A DNA stretch of 64,000 nt from positions 1 to 64,000 of the forward strand of contig JAITFP010000024.1 of the NCBI GenBank assembly GCA_031281275.1, in the 5' to 3' direction. Positions 47,193 through 56,085 of the stretch are shown here, in pieces. This DNA comes from Candidatus Fibrimonadaceae bacterium (GTDB taxonomy: Bacteria; Fibrobacterota; Fibrobacteria; Fibrobacterales; Fibrobacteraceae). Position 1 is the stretch's first letter, and the number at the start of each line of letters is the position of its first letter. The notes beneath the pieces were generated by a model. It saw only the letters and a program-made list of their open reading frames with translations. It did no database searches and had not been told where the DNA came from. Made by a program: the position numbers and the translations under genes.

Positions 47193-48035
47193 ATGTTCAA
47201 AGCTTTTCCGCACATTGCTTCCATAGATATAGGAAGCAACAGCACAATTCTTTTGGTTGCAAAAAAAGAAGAAAATAATTTACGTGCCTTGGTACAGAAA
47301 ATTGAAATTTACAGACTTGGAGAGGAGAACTTAGATAGACTTTGCTCAATTTTGGCAGGCTTCAGAAGTTTGGCACATTCGTTAGGTGCAGAAATTAAAG
47401 CCGTTGCTATGACAGAAGCAGCTAGAAAAGCAAAAAATCAAGAAGAGCTTTTGCAGATAGTGGAAGAAGTTCTTTGGGTAAAGCCTCGCATAATAAGTGG
47501 TGAACAAGAAGCCGAGCTTTCTTACAAAGCGGTTTAAAAGGTTTATGGGCAGGGGATTTTAACCGTTGATGTGGGAGGCGGTTCAACTGAACTGGCAAAT
47601 GGAAAGAATTTTTTGAGCATTCCAGTTGGTGCGCTTGAACTTTATGAACGCATGGGTGCAATTCCTGGTCCTGAATATAAAAAATGGTCAAAGGATTTTT
47701 TTAAGGAAATAAACATAAAACCTTTTGCAAAAAGAGAATCCTATTTTGTTGGCGGAACTGCTGTTGCCCTTGGAATGTTAGTTAAAGAAATGCAAAATTT
47801 CGATGCAAATGCCTTGGAAGGACAGTCCATTTTTGTTGCTGATATTGAACGGGTTATAATACATTTAAGCGGTTTGTCAAAAGAACTCAGAAACACAATG
47901 CCCGGTTTGGAAAAAGGCAGGGGAGATATTATTATTTGCGGGCTTTATTGGATAAGGTCTCTTTGCGAAAAATTAAAAATTGATTCCATAAAAATTTCAA
48001 CACTTGGTTTAAGGTTTGGGCTTTTGTGTGACTAA
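47193..48035 (+). pseudogene. Ppx/GppA-family phosphatase gene with one in-frame stop
   Basis: ASIDIGSNSTILLVAKK ... SGEQEAELSYKAV-(TAA 47535-47537)-KVYGQGILTVDVGGGSTEL ... same frame throughout. Confidence 0.85.
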
Positions 48036-48768
48036 TCCTATTAGCCAGTGGATTTTAAAGGCTGCGCAATTTGAGGAACCTCTTGTGCAAATTGCAATCA
48101 ATGCAAAAACTTTGCCTTTAAAAATAAATTGGCTGTTGCTTGGCTCTGCTCTAAAACAGGGAATAGAATTCTCCGAGTTGCAATTTTTTTTAACCGAATT
48201 GCAAAAAGAAATAAACGATATAGCAGAACTCCCAGTTCCTTCTGAGAAATTGATTTTAAGTATAATTTCAAAATGCAAACTTAAAGATTGGAGCCTCGCA
48301 CCACAGGTGGCTGGCATAATTTGGAGTGTGGGCAGGTTTGTTCGCGCTAGGGAAAATAGGCTTGATTTATGGGTAAAAAATAATTCTCCATCGGTTATTT
48401 GGCAACAGTGTGGTGAAATTTTTTATATGGGAAAAAGCAATCCGCTTAGACCAAAAGTTTTGGGATTTTTATTTCGCTTATCTTTTCTCTCCAACACAGG
48501 CGAAGGCGTTTTGCCGCCTCTTCCAAATTCTGCTGGGGCAAGGAGGTGGCTAATTCAGTATGGCATTTACAATTCAGAACAGTCCCCAAAAGAAAAGCTG
48601 ATGGATACAAATTCTCTTTACAAGGAATTATTCCCCAAAAATCCATCTCTTGCCTGCCACGCTTTGCAATTTTTTGCCGAACCCGTGGGTGAAAATATTT
48701 ATTTTTGCCAAAAAATTTTCCCGTGCAATTTATGCCCCGTGGGTAGTTTTTGCAAGTGGATGAGGTGA
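48016..48768 (+). CDS. Hypothetical protein with Cys-rich C-terminus
   Basis: C-terminal FCQKIFPCNLCPVGSFCKWMR; start uncertain. Confidence 0.6.
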   Translation: MGFCVTNPISQWILKAAQFEEPLVQIAINAKTLPLKINWLLLGSALKQGIEFSELQFFLTELQKEINDIAELPVPSEKLILSIISKCKLKDWSLAPQVAGIIWSVGRFVRARENRLDLWVKNNSPSVIWQQCGEIFYMGKSNPLRPKVLGFLFRLSFLSNTGEGVLPPLPNSAGARRWLIQYGIYNSEQSPKEKLMDTNSLYKELFPKNPSLACHALQFFAEPVGENIYFCQKIFPCNLCPVGSFCKWMR

Positions 48769-48807
48769 AAAGTTGACAAGTTGGGAAAAAAAATGTATAT
48801 TTATAAT

Positions 48808-50007
48808 ATGGCAGTAGATTCTTTGACAGTAGATTCTTTTGTTGATGGAATAGTCCATTTAAACAAAAGCGTTTCTGACTATACATTGGATTCAGATTTT
48901 CTTTTCAAAGGTGACTATAAATGCCTGAAAAAAGCCGTGGCTTATGCAAAGGAAACCATAGATAAAATTGTGAAAAAGCAACCTCTTCCAATTAACCCCT
49001 TGATTTTCGTTGGCGAAATAGACTCTTGCAAAAATCACCTGCTCCACGCAATGTGGAACACATTGTTGAAAGAAAAACAGAAAATAGGGGAAGGAGAACC
49101 AATAGTTCTTTACTCGCAGATTACACCTTTCTCTATGGTAGCTTTGTATGAAAGCTTTAACGATGAAGAAAGAAAGGCTTTATTTTTGAAAATAGTAGAG
49201 AGAATCAAAGGCGTAGATATGGTGTTTATAGATGAAATCCAATATTTGGAAGGCAGGAGAGCTTTGAATTTAGTGCTTGAAGTAATAAAGTTTATGGTAT
49301 CCATAGGCAAACAAATGGTGATAACATCGCAGAAAATTGGCATTGACAAAACCGGGCTAGTCCCTGATATTGCCGAGCGTCTTGATGATTTTGAGTACAT
49401 TAAAATTCTTCCGCCAGATACCGAAGACCGCCTTAAAATGCTTGAAGATTTTATGAGAGAAGAAAATCTAAGATTGGAAAATCCAAGTCTTAGGGATATT
49501 TGGGCAAAAAACACGGAAAAGCGTTCGTTAAAATATTTGATGAACAAGCTAAACCGCCTTGTTTGCGAAGCGGAAGGCAAGGTAATAACCGAGAGAACTA
49601 TGGAGCAGCTTTTTGAAGCAAAAGACTCTGCGGAGAAAATACTGTACATCATAAGCGCACATTTCAAGATAGACGTTAAAATACTGATAAGCGAGGAAAG
49701 AAAATTTGCCTACGAAAGGTCTATTGCGATGTATTTTATAAAGAGTGCGAATAGTAGCATGGATTTTTGCGATGTTGGGAAAAAGCTAGGCAGGAGCGAA
49801 AATACGGTGAGAATGGCTTGCGATGGCATTGAGCGAGTATTAAACGGCGGCAAAGAATTCTTCAACAAAAGAAAGCCCGCTCAAATTATAGCAGATATAG
49901 AGGAAATTAGTTTGCTTTTACAGTCCAATTACAGCCCAATTACAGTCCAACTACAGTCCAACTACAGTCCAACTACGGTTCAACTAGTTCCAACTAATTC
50001 TAGATAA
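48808..50007 (+). CDS. DnaA-like protein with degenerate Walker A
   Basis: GEIDSCKNHLLHAMWN (cf. GxxGxGKTHLLHA), MVFIDEIQYLEGR Walker B, C-terminal DnaA domain IV-like region (ISEERKFAYERSIAMYFIKS..DVGKKLGRSENTVRMACDGIERV). Confidence 0.85.
   Translation: MAVDSLTVDSFVDGIVHLNKSVSDYTLDSDFLFKGDYKCLKKAVAYAKETIDKIVKKQPLPINPLIFVGEIDSCKNHLLHAMWNTLLKEKQKIGEGEPIVLYSQITPFSMVALYESFNDEERKALFLKIVERIKGVDMVFIDEIQYLEGRRALNLVLEVIKFMVSIGKQMVITSQKIGIDKTGLVPDIAERLDDFEYIKILPPDTEDRLKMLEDFMREENLRLENPSLRDIWAKNTEKRSLKYLMNKLNRLVCEAEGKVITERTMEQLFEAKDSAEKILYIISAHFKIDVKILISEERKFAYERSIAMYFIKSANSSMDFCDVGKKLGRSENTVRMACDGIERVLNGGKEFFNKRKPAQIIADIEEISLLLQSNYSPITVQLQSNYSPTTVQLVPTNSR
49921..49997. repeat. Tandem 11-bp repeats (consensus cagtccaacta)
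   Basis: cagtccaatta cagcccaatta cagtccaacta x3 cggttcaacta gttccaacta. Confidence 0.85.
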
Positions 50008-50096
50008 AAATTCAAGGTTTATCTTGACAAATTCTTTTTATTTTTCTACCTTTAACCTAAGACAAACATAAAGTATTTAAAATACGGAGGTAATCC

Positions 50097-50933
50097 ATGA
50101 ACCGTAAGATGCTTGCCGTGATGGCATTCGCTATAGTTGCTCTGTCTTTGAATGCTTGCAGTAGCACAGAGGATAAAGACGATGTATTTTTGTTAAATAA
50201 GGGCTCGGTTAAAAAACAAATAGAAGCAAGCGATAACGGTTACTGCCCGCTTCTCCCTTATCCATACGATCCTCGTGCTGCTTATCTATTTATCAATCTC
50301 CCATACCAAGAGGAATCTACAATAGAGCATCCAGATGGTAGCGTAGAGTGGATACTAAAAAATCCTGATGGTGGTGGAGTTAGCGAAAGAAGATATAAGG
50401 ATGGTAGCAGAGAGGGATGGGTGGGTGGTCCTGATTTTAAAGACCCTGATTATGATTTTTATTGGTGCTTAAATAGTCGCGAAAATGAGGAAGCAATAGC
50501 GGATTCTCTTTGCAGTAATTTTAGTGAGGCAAGAATAATAGAGTCTCTTCAAAAAATATACGCTTTTAGAAAAGCGTATGATTCTCTTGCAGCATATATA
50601 AAAGAAAAACGAGACGCTTGGAAAGAAGAGGTTGAAAGAGTACGCAGTGACCCTACAAGAACCGCTGCAGTTACTTTTTCAAAGAAACAAACAATTATTA
50701 ATTTGAATCCTGTTTTCGTGGCAGTTGATTTAAAGTGGGTTCGATTAGAAGGTACCCAGAAAAATGACACTTTGTACATCAATGCTGTTCCAGACAAAAA
50801 TGGTAGTTATGATTCAATCGGTACGAGCGATTGTCCTATTTCTCTTGATATAGGTCTTGACTATATAATTGGTGAAAATATTAAAGTCGTAGTTTTTGAA
50901 AAATATCAAATTTTCCAAGTGAAACGCCAATAA
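50097..50933 (+). CDS. Hypothetical lipoprotein
   Basis: Lipobox LSLNACSST; ggaggt SD. Confidence 0.75.
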   Translation: MNRKMLAVMAFAIVALSLNACSSTEDKDDVFLLNKGSVKKQIEASDNGYCPLLPYPYDPRAAYLFINLPYQEESTIEHPDGSVEWILKNPDGGGVSERRYKDGSREGWVGGPDFKDPDYDFYWCLNSRENEEAIADSLCSNFSEARIIESLQKIYAFRKAYDSLAAYIKEKRDAWKEEVERVRSDPTRTAAVTFSKKQTIINLNPVFVAVDLKWVRLEGTQKNDTLYINAVPDKNGSYDSIGTSDCPISLDIGLDYIIGENIKVVVFEKYQIFQVKRQ

Positions 50934-50958
50934 ACACAAACCAAGGAGCAAGGAGAAC

Positions 50959-51423
50959 ATGATGAAATTTACATTTTCAATAACGCTTTCATTTGCTCTT
51001 TTATGTTTGAGCAATTGCGGCGATTCAGAACCTTCTAAAGAATTGAATGGTTTAGAAATAAAATGCCTGAACCGTACAGAAGATATTATGACGAAAAAAT
51101 CGCTTATTGGATCTGAAATATATGAAATGACAGAATTTGCTGTATTGACCCATTCAAAGGATAAAACGCATATTCATTTGGATAAAATCACATTAGATTG
51201 TGCAGCAACTAATCCTGATATTTTTAGAATTAACTACGCTGTTGATGTTGATACTTTGAAGCTTTACGGGGTATATAAATATAATGTTGAAGGTAGGTGC
51301 GGTGCTTGTACATCATCTTTTGATTTAACCATTGAATCTATAGTCGATGATATTAAATACCTTGTTTATAGCGAAAGAGATGGCAGAGGTAGCATTCGGA
51401 TTTTTCCAGTGAAATACCAATAA
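50959..51423 (+). CDS. Hypothetical lipoprotein
   Basis: Lipobox LLCLSNCGDSEPS. Confidence 0.7.
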   Translation: MMKFTFSITLSFALLCLSNCGDSEPSKELNGLEIKCLNRTEDIMTKKSLIGSEIYEMTEFAVLTHSKDKTHIHLDKITLDCAATNPDIFRINYAVDVDTLKLYGVYKYNVEGRCGACTSSFDLTIESIVDDIKYLVYSERDGRGSIRIFPVKYQ

Positions 51424-51447
51424 ACGCTAATCATAGGAGAACATGAA

Positions 51448-51556
51448 AGCGAGGAAAGAAAATTTGCCTACGAAAGGTCTATTGCGATGTATTTTATACA
51501 GTCCAACTACTGTTCAACTAGTTCCAGCTAATTCCAACTAAAAATTCAAGGTTTTT
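51448..51556 (+). pseudogene. Fragment of the DnaA-like gene 3' region
   Basis: gcgaggaaagaaaatttgcctacgaaaggtctattgcgatgtattttata joined to cagtccaactac.gttcaactagttcca, both matching 49693-50020. Confidence 0.88.
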
Positions 51557-51617
51557 CCCTTTTTTCGTAAAAAATTAGTACTTTAGTACTGTATGAACCT
51601 ATAAATGAGGAAATCCC

Positions 51618-52259
51618 ATGAACAAGTCCATCAAAACGCTCGCCTGTGCCATAGTGGCATCTATTGCATTTTTTGCTTGCGATGATATTGGCACCAATGT
51701 CAACAGCAGCGGAAATAACCCCTGCAAAGTCAAAGCACTTAGCAAAACTTGCAACGATGAACGTTGTTGGTATGACGAAAGCGACAGCGTTTTCTTTCGC
51801 CCTTATGACCCTAATTATTATAGAATAGACTCTAAAGTACAAGACTGGATGGAAGAGCAATTTGCAACCAAAAGCAATGATACAAGGGTATTTTTAATTA
51901 TGGATATTTTTATACATGAAAACTACGTAGCTCTTCTCTCTGTTTACGGACCAACAGAACATGAATATTGGATAGACGGCAAAAGAGTTAGCTTTGAAGA
52001 GTACTCCGATAGTCTGAATAATCAGCAGAAGTATCTGCAAGAAAGCAAAGCTAGAGGCAAAAGAGATTTGCCTATTTCAAAAGAAGAACTAATGTACGTT
52101 TACGATTCAGATTACGCTCGGGTGTGGATGGGAGTGCCAATGACAGCTAAAGAAATTGCCGAATTGACAGAAAACTATAAGCAGCTTATCATTGAGTTTG
52201 CTGATATTGAGGATCAGGGTGTAAACGGTACTGAAACATCATCGCCGCCGTGTGATTAA
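51618..52259 (+). CDS. Hypothetical lipoprotein
   Basis: Lipobox SIAFFACDD; gaggaaatcccatg start. Confidence 0.75.
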   Translation: MNKSIKTLACAIVASIAFFACDDIGTNVNSSGNNPCKVKALSKTCNDERCWYDESDSVFFRPYDPNYYRIDSKVQDWMEEQFATKSNDTRVFLIMDIFIHENYVALLSVYGPTEHEYWIDGKRVSFEEYSDSLNNQQKYLQESKARGKRDLPISKEELMYVYDSDYARVWMGVPMTAKEIAELTENYKQLIIEFADIEDQGVNGTETSSPPCD

Positions 52260-52291
52260 ATAAGAGGAGAATTTGCTATATTCCATAAACA

Positions 52292-52894
52292 ATGATTATC
52301 ACTATTCTCGATTTGCTAGGCACATTTGCTTTTGCCATAACCGGAGGGGTTAAAGCAGCAAGGCGTGGCATGGACTGGTTTGGTGTAATTGTCCTTTCCA
52401 TTGTCACTGGTACTGGTGGAGGTCTTATACGCGATGCTTTGCTCGGCAACCATCCACCGCTGGCTTTCAATAAACCTGCGTATGTTATTCTTTGCATTTT
52501 GGCAGGAGTTCTTGTTATAGTAGCTCAAAATAAAATAACCAAGTTCTGGCTTTTTGTTATGATAATAGATGCCATTGGTCTTGGGGTTTTCACCGCCATA
52601 GGTGCAGCCATTGCAAAAGATGCAGGAGCAGGTGGAGTTGCCATTATTTGCATTACTGTGTTAACAGCTGTTGGCGGCGGAATACTCAGAGATATTCTCG
52701 CGGGTGAAATTCCGCAGGTATTGAAAAGCGATTTTTATGCAACCGCAGCACTTATAGGCGGTTTTTTCTTTTGGATTTTTGGGCTGTTCACAACTGAGTA
52801 TAACACGGTAAAAGTGGTTGGGACAATAGCGATAACCATAATTTTACGTTTGTATGCGATGTATGCCAAATTGGGACTGCCAAAGGTACATTAG
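52292..52894 (+). CDS. Trimeric intracellular cation channel / UPF0126 family membrane protein
   Basis: DLLGTFAFAITGGVKAARRGMDWFGVIVLSIVTGTGGGLIRDALLG repeated as ...LTAVGGGILRDILAGEIPQVLK. Confidence 0.92.
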   Translation: MIITILDLLGTFAFAITGGVKAARRGMDWFGVIVLSIVTGTGGGLIRDALLGNHPPLAFNKPAYVILCILAGVLVIVAQNKITKFWLFVMIIDAIGLGVFTAIGAAIAKDAGAGGVAIICITVLTAVGGGILRDILAGEIPQVLKSDFYATAALIGGFFFWIFGLFTTEYNTVKVVGTIAITIILRLYAMYAKLGLPKVH

Positions 52895-52916
52895 CCATTT
52901 TTACTAAATTCCTCTT

Positions 52917-53645
52917 ATGGCAAAATATTTATGCGTTAATATAGACCACATTGCAACTATTAGAGAAGCTCGCAAGGTGCGTGAGCCGGAACCAGTTGCG
53001 GCTGCTGTTATAGCCGAGCTTGCTGGTTGCAGGGGTATAACCGTGCATTTGCGGCAGGACCGCCGCCACATAAACGATGGTGATGTGCATTTGCTCAGGC
53101 ACACCGTTGTTGGTTCGCTAAATTTGGAAATGGCGCCTACGGCAGAGATGGTGCAGTTTGCAAAAACCGTGCTTCCAAATATGGCTACTTTGGTTCCAGA
53201 AGGTCCCAACGAGCTTACAACCGAAGGTGGGTTAAATGTTGAAGCGAAAATTTCCGAGATAACAACTGCGGTTCAGGCTTTGCGCAGCTCTGGCATACTT
53301 GTTAGCTTGTTCATAGATCCGGTAAAGGAACAGGTGAAAGCAGCTCGCAAGGCGGGCGCAGATTATGTGGAACTCCACACGGGTTCTTTTGCGGAGGCTT
53401 TTGAACGCCGCAACGAAAATGAAATAGAGCTAGAAGTTTCAAAATTGCAAGACCAAATTACACTTGCATTGAATTGCGGATTAAAGGTTAATGCTGGGCA
53501 TGGACTAAACTACCGCAATGTAAAACGCATAGCCGGGCTTAGCGGAATAGAAGAATTCAATATTGGGCACAGCATTATTGCCCGTGCGGCAATGGTTGGA
53601 ATGGACAGGGCAGTGCGAGAAATGCTCGCTTTGATAGGTAATTAA
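52917..53645 (+). CDS. pdxJ: Pyridoxine 5'-phosphate synthase
   Basis: CVNIDHIATIREARK, GITVHLRQDRRHI, LVPEGPNELTTEGGL, NAGHGLNYRNVKRIA. Confidence 0.95.
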   Translation: MAKYLCVNIDHIATIREARKVREPEPVAAAVIAELAGCRGITVHLRQDRRHINDGDVHLLRHTVVGSLNLEMAPTAEMVQFAKTVLPNMATLVPEGPNELTTEGGLNVEAKISEITTAVQALRSSGILVSLFIDPVKEQVKAARKAGADYVELHTGSFAEAFERRNENEIELEVSKLQDQITLALNCGLKVNAGHGLNYRNVKRIAGLSGIEEFNIGHSIIARAAMVGMDRAVREMLALIGN

Positions 53646-54394
53646 CGGCGGCCTCTCACTGAATTCTGCACATTTTCCGATAACAGTCTTTCGTAAATAA
53701 AACTGCAAAGTTTGGCTTGACGTTCTTCGTTTAAGTTGACGAATTGCGAACTGGCTTTGTAGTTTAAAATGGAAATTATCCTTATATCCACATATAAATC
53801 CAAACTCTTTGCAACCAAAAGGCAATTCATAAGAACATCGCCAGCAGACATTTTTTGCACTACTTTTTCTGGAGACCAGGATATTTGCAAGCCTCCCATA
53901 GATATGTTGTTGATTCTAACCGGATATTTTTGCCCGTTTTTTGCCGTTATCAAAAGCTGGGCATTTTCGTAATCTGGAATATCAATGCGAACAAATTGCC
54001 TATTATCATGAGTATCGCCAAAGGATTCTGCTACTGCCTCTATTTTATCTATAAATATTTGCTGGCTTGCGTTTTGCAAAATAAAATTTGAACAACCTGC
54101 CTTTATAAGGTTCTCAATGCATTCTTGAGTTGGTTGGTTCAGAATAACAATGGGTGTAATAGAGCGCATTTGTGCGTCTTGCCGCATGAATTTCAAAAAG
54201 TCCGTAGTTGGTGTGTCTTCTGGGGAATAAGAACATAAAAATATGGGATATTCACCAGATACCAATGCAAGGTTAGCATAAGATATTGATTCCACCGCCT
54301 TAGGTACGAATTTTTGATACATAAGCAAGCGAACATACTTTTCGGTGTCTTGCACGTCGTTTGAATAAATGAGAATTTTAGAACCTATTGCCAT
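53642..54394 (-). CDS. PilZ-domain protein with receiver-like N-terminus
   Basis: RQFVRIDIPDYENAQLLITAKNGQKYPVRINNISMGGLQISW PilZ-like motif. Confidence 0.75.
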   Translation of the reverse strand: MAIGSKILIYSNDVQDTEKYVRLLMYQKFVPKAVESISYANLALVSGEYPIFLCSYSPEDTPTTDFLKFMRQDAQMRSITPIVILNQPTQECIENLIKAGCSNFILQNASQQIFIDKIEAVAESFGDTHDNRQFVRIDIPDYENAQLLITAKNGQKYPVRINNISMGGLQISWSPEKVVQKMSAGDVLMNCLLVAKSLDLYVDIRIISILNYKASSQFVNLNEERQAKLCSFIYERLLSENVQNSVRGRR

Positions 54395-54396
54395 AA

Positions 54397-54672
54397 TTAT
54401 ATCACTTTGGGAATTGTGAAGTGGTGATTTTCTTCCTGTGGCGCATTCACAAAGGCTTGTTCATAAGAAAGACCCGGAAACTCGGTATCTTCTCTAAGCG
54501 AAGACGCTGCTTCTGCGACCATAGGCTCAACATTTTTTAGATCCAATTCTTTGAGATTTTCCATAAGCTTTAGCATTTCCTGCAGCCTTTCTTTGGCTTG
54601 CACAGCTTCTGGCTCTGAGAGTGTCAATCTGGAGAGCATTGCCAGTTTGTTAATATCTATGGATTGGATCAT
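54397..54672 (-). CDS. gatC: Asp-tRNA(Asn)/Glu-tRNA(Gln) amidotransferase subunit C
   Basis: IDINKLAMLSRLTLSEPEA, LKELDLKNVEPMV, LREDTEFPGLS, ENHHFTIPKVI. Confidence 0.92.
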   Translation of the reverse strand: MIQSIDINKLAMLSRLTLSEPEAVQAKERLQEMLKLMENLKELDLKNVEPMVAEAASSLREDTEFPGLSYEQAFVNAPQEENHHFTIPKVI

Positions 54673-54704
54673 ACCTGCAATATAGAAATTTCTACATTGC
54701 CCTT

Positions 54705-55688
54705 ATGCTTTTTGCGTTTGTTGGTTCCGATGAATTTGCCAAAGATTGCAGAATTGAAAAATTCTGGGCGGAATCTTTGGTAGGAGGCTCGCAGCGCAAG
54801 GTCTTTTTTGCAACCGATAGCCCAAAAGAAGAAAGTTCCTTGGTTGCCAGCGTGGCTCAGGCTTTGACCCCTTCTTTTTTTGAACCTGCTGCGAGCGTTT
54901 TAATTAGGCACACAGAATTTATGGCTGCCGAAGAACAGCGAAGCCTCGCTAGCCTTTTAACCGATTTATGCAAAGGTGGTTTTCAGGGAAATTTGGCTAT
55001 TGATTATTTTAAACCAGATAAAAAAAGCGTTTTGTGGAAATTTCTTGAAAAACAGGGGGTTGTGGAAAATTTTGAGCCACCTTCCAAATATGGAAATGCT
55101 ATTCAAAAATGGATAACAGACTTGGTTCAAAAAACTTTTAACAAAAAGATAAACTCAGAGGCTGCGCTATACATTGCAGATGCCATAGGAGCAGACACCA
55201 AGCGTATATACAACGAAATAAAAAAAATATTCTTGTACGACAGTAGCATACAAGAGATAAACGCACAGCACTCTCAGTTGTTTATAAAACAAAACAGGGA
55301 GATTAATGCCTACGAATTGCAAGATTTTTTTGGTTTTAGAAATTTGCGGGTATTTTTGCCCAAATTTCGCAGAATTTTGGCAGAAGAAGGCGATGATGCT
55401 TTTATGCCTGTGGTTGGCGCACTCAGGAGCCACAGCCTGAACCTATTGCATATTCAAGCAATGAGAGCTAAGAAAATTTCTGAATACGAGATACCAGCCC
55501 GAATTTTGCCGCCTAACCAGGTTTTTCTTTACAAGAAAAATCACTTGTCCGAGCAAAGCTCTTGCTGGTTGCCCGGCAGCCTACAAAAAACAATTTTGCG
55601 TTTGGATGAGATTTCTTATGGCAAAAAAGTAGGCTATTTCAGGGACCTGCCCTCATTTGAACTTGCAATTTGCGAGTTGCTGATATAA
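54705..55688 (+). CDS. holA: DNA polymerase III subunit delta
   Basis: FVGSDEFAKDCRIEKF, ALYIADAIGADTKRIYNEIKKIFLY, ALRSHSLNLLHIQAMRAKK. Confidence 0.75.
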   Translation: MLFAFVGSDEFAKDCRIEKFWAESLVGGSQRKVFFATDSPKEESSLVASVAQALTPSFFEPAASVLIRHTEFMAAEEQRSLASLLTDLCKGGFQGNLAIDYFKPDKKSVLWKFLEKQGVVENFEPPSKYGNAIQKWITDLVQKTFNKKINSEAALYIADAIGADTKRIYNEIKKIFLYDSSIQEINAQHSQLFIKQNREINAYELQDFFGFRNLRVFLPKFRRILAEEGDDAFMPVVGALRSHSLNLLHIQAMRAKKISEYEIPARILPPNQVFLYKKNHLSEQSSCWLPGSLQKTILRLDEISYGKKVGYFRDLPSFELAICELLI

Positions 55689-55869
55689 AAGTTTACTACT
55701 TTCTATAATAATTTTCTCATTATTGACGAATTTTAGCAGATTTGCCAGCGAAACCACATAAAATATAGCTTGCGAAGTGTTTAAACTGTTAATCTTTTAA
55801 TAAGTAAAAATGTTAAATTTAGTCATTTTTTGTTGCTTAAATGTGTATTTTATGTGTAGTTGGCATTAA

Positions 55870-56085
55870 TTAATCAAATTCTCTAGCTTTGTATGGTTTA
55901 ACAGTTAAACCTTTTGCTTCTTTTTCTTTTCTATATTTTTCTTTTCTATAATCTCTATTGTATTCTTGAAGAACCTCTCTGTTTTTATCGCGGTAGCGTC
56001 TAGCAGCCTCCAACTTCGCAGCCTTGCGCTCTGCATCGGTTTTGTACTTAGGGTGTTTGGGTTTGTAATTGCGTTTTAATTTCAT
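55870..56085 (-). CDS. Small basic hypothetical protein coupled to the integrase
   Basis: 71 aa Lys/Arg-rich; overlaps the integrase stop. Confidence 0.55.
   Translation of the reverse strand: MKLKRNYKPKHPKYKTDAERKAAKLEAARRYRDKNREVLQEYNRDYRKEKYRKEKEAKGLTVKPYKAREFD

Noticed and set aside
49110-49667. 185-aa antisense ORF opposite the DnaA-like gene
   Set aside because: Low-complexity Ser-rich shadow ORF; the sense frame has family motifs.
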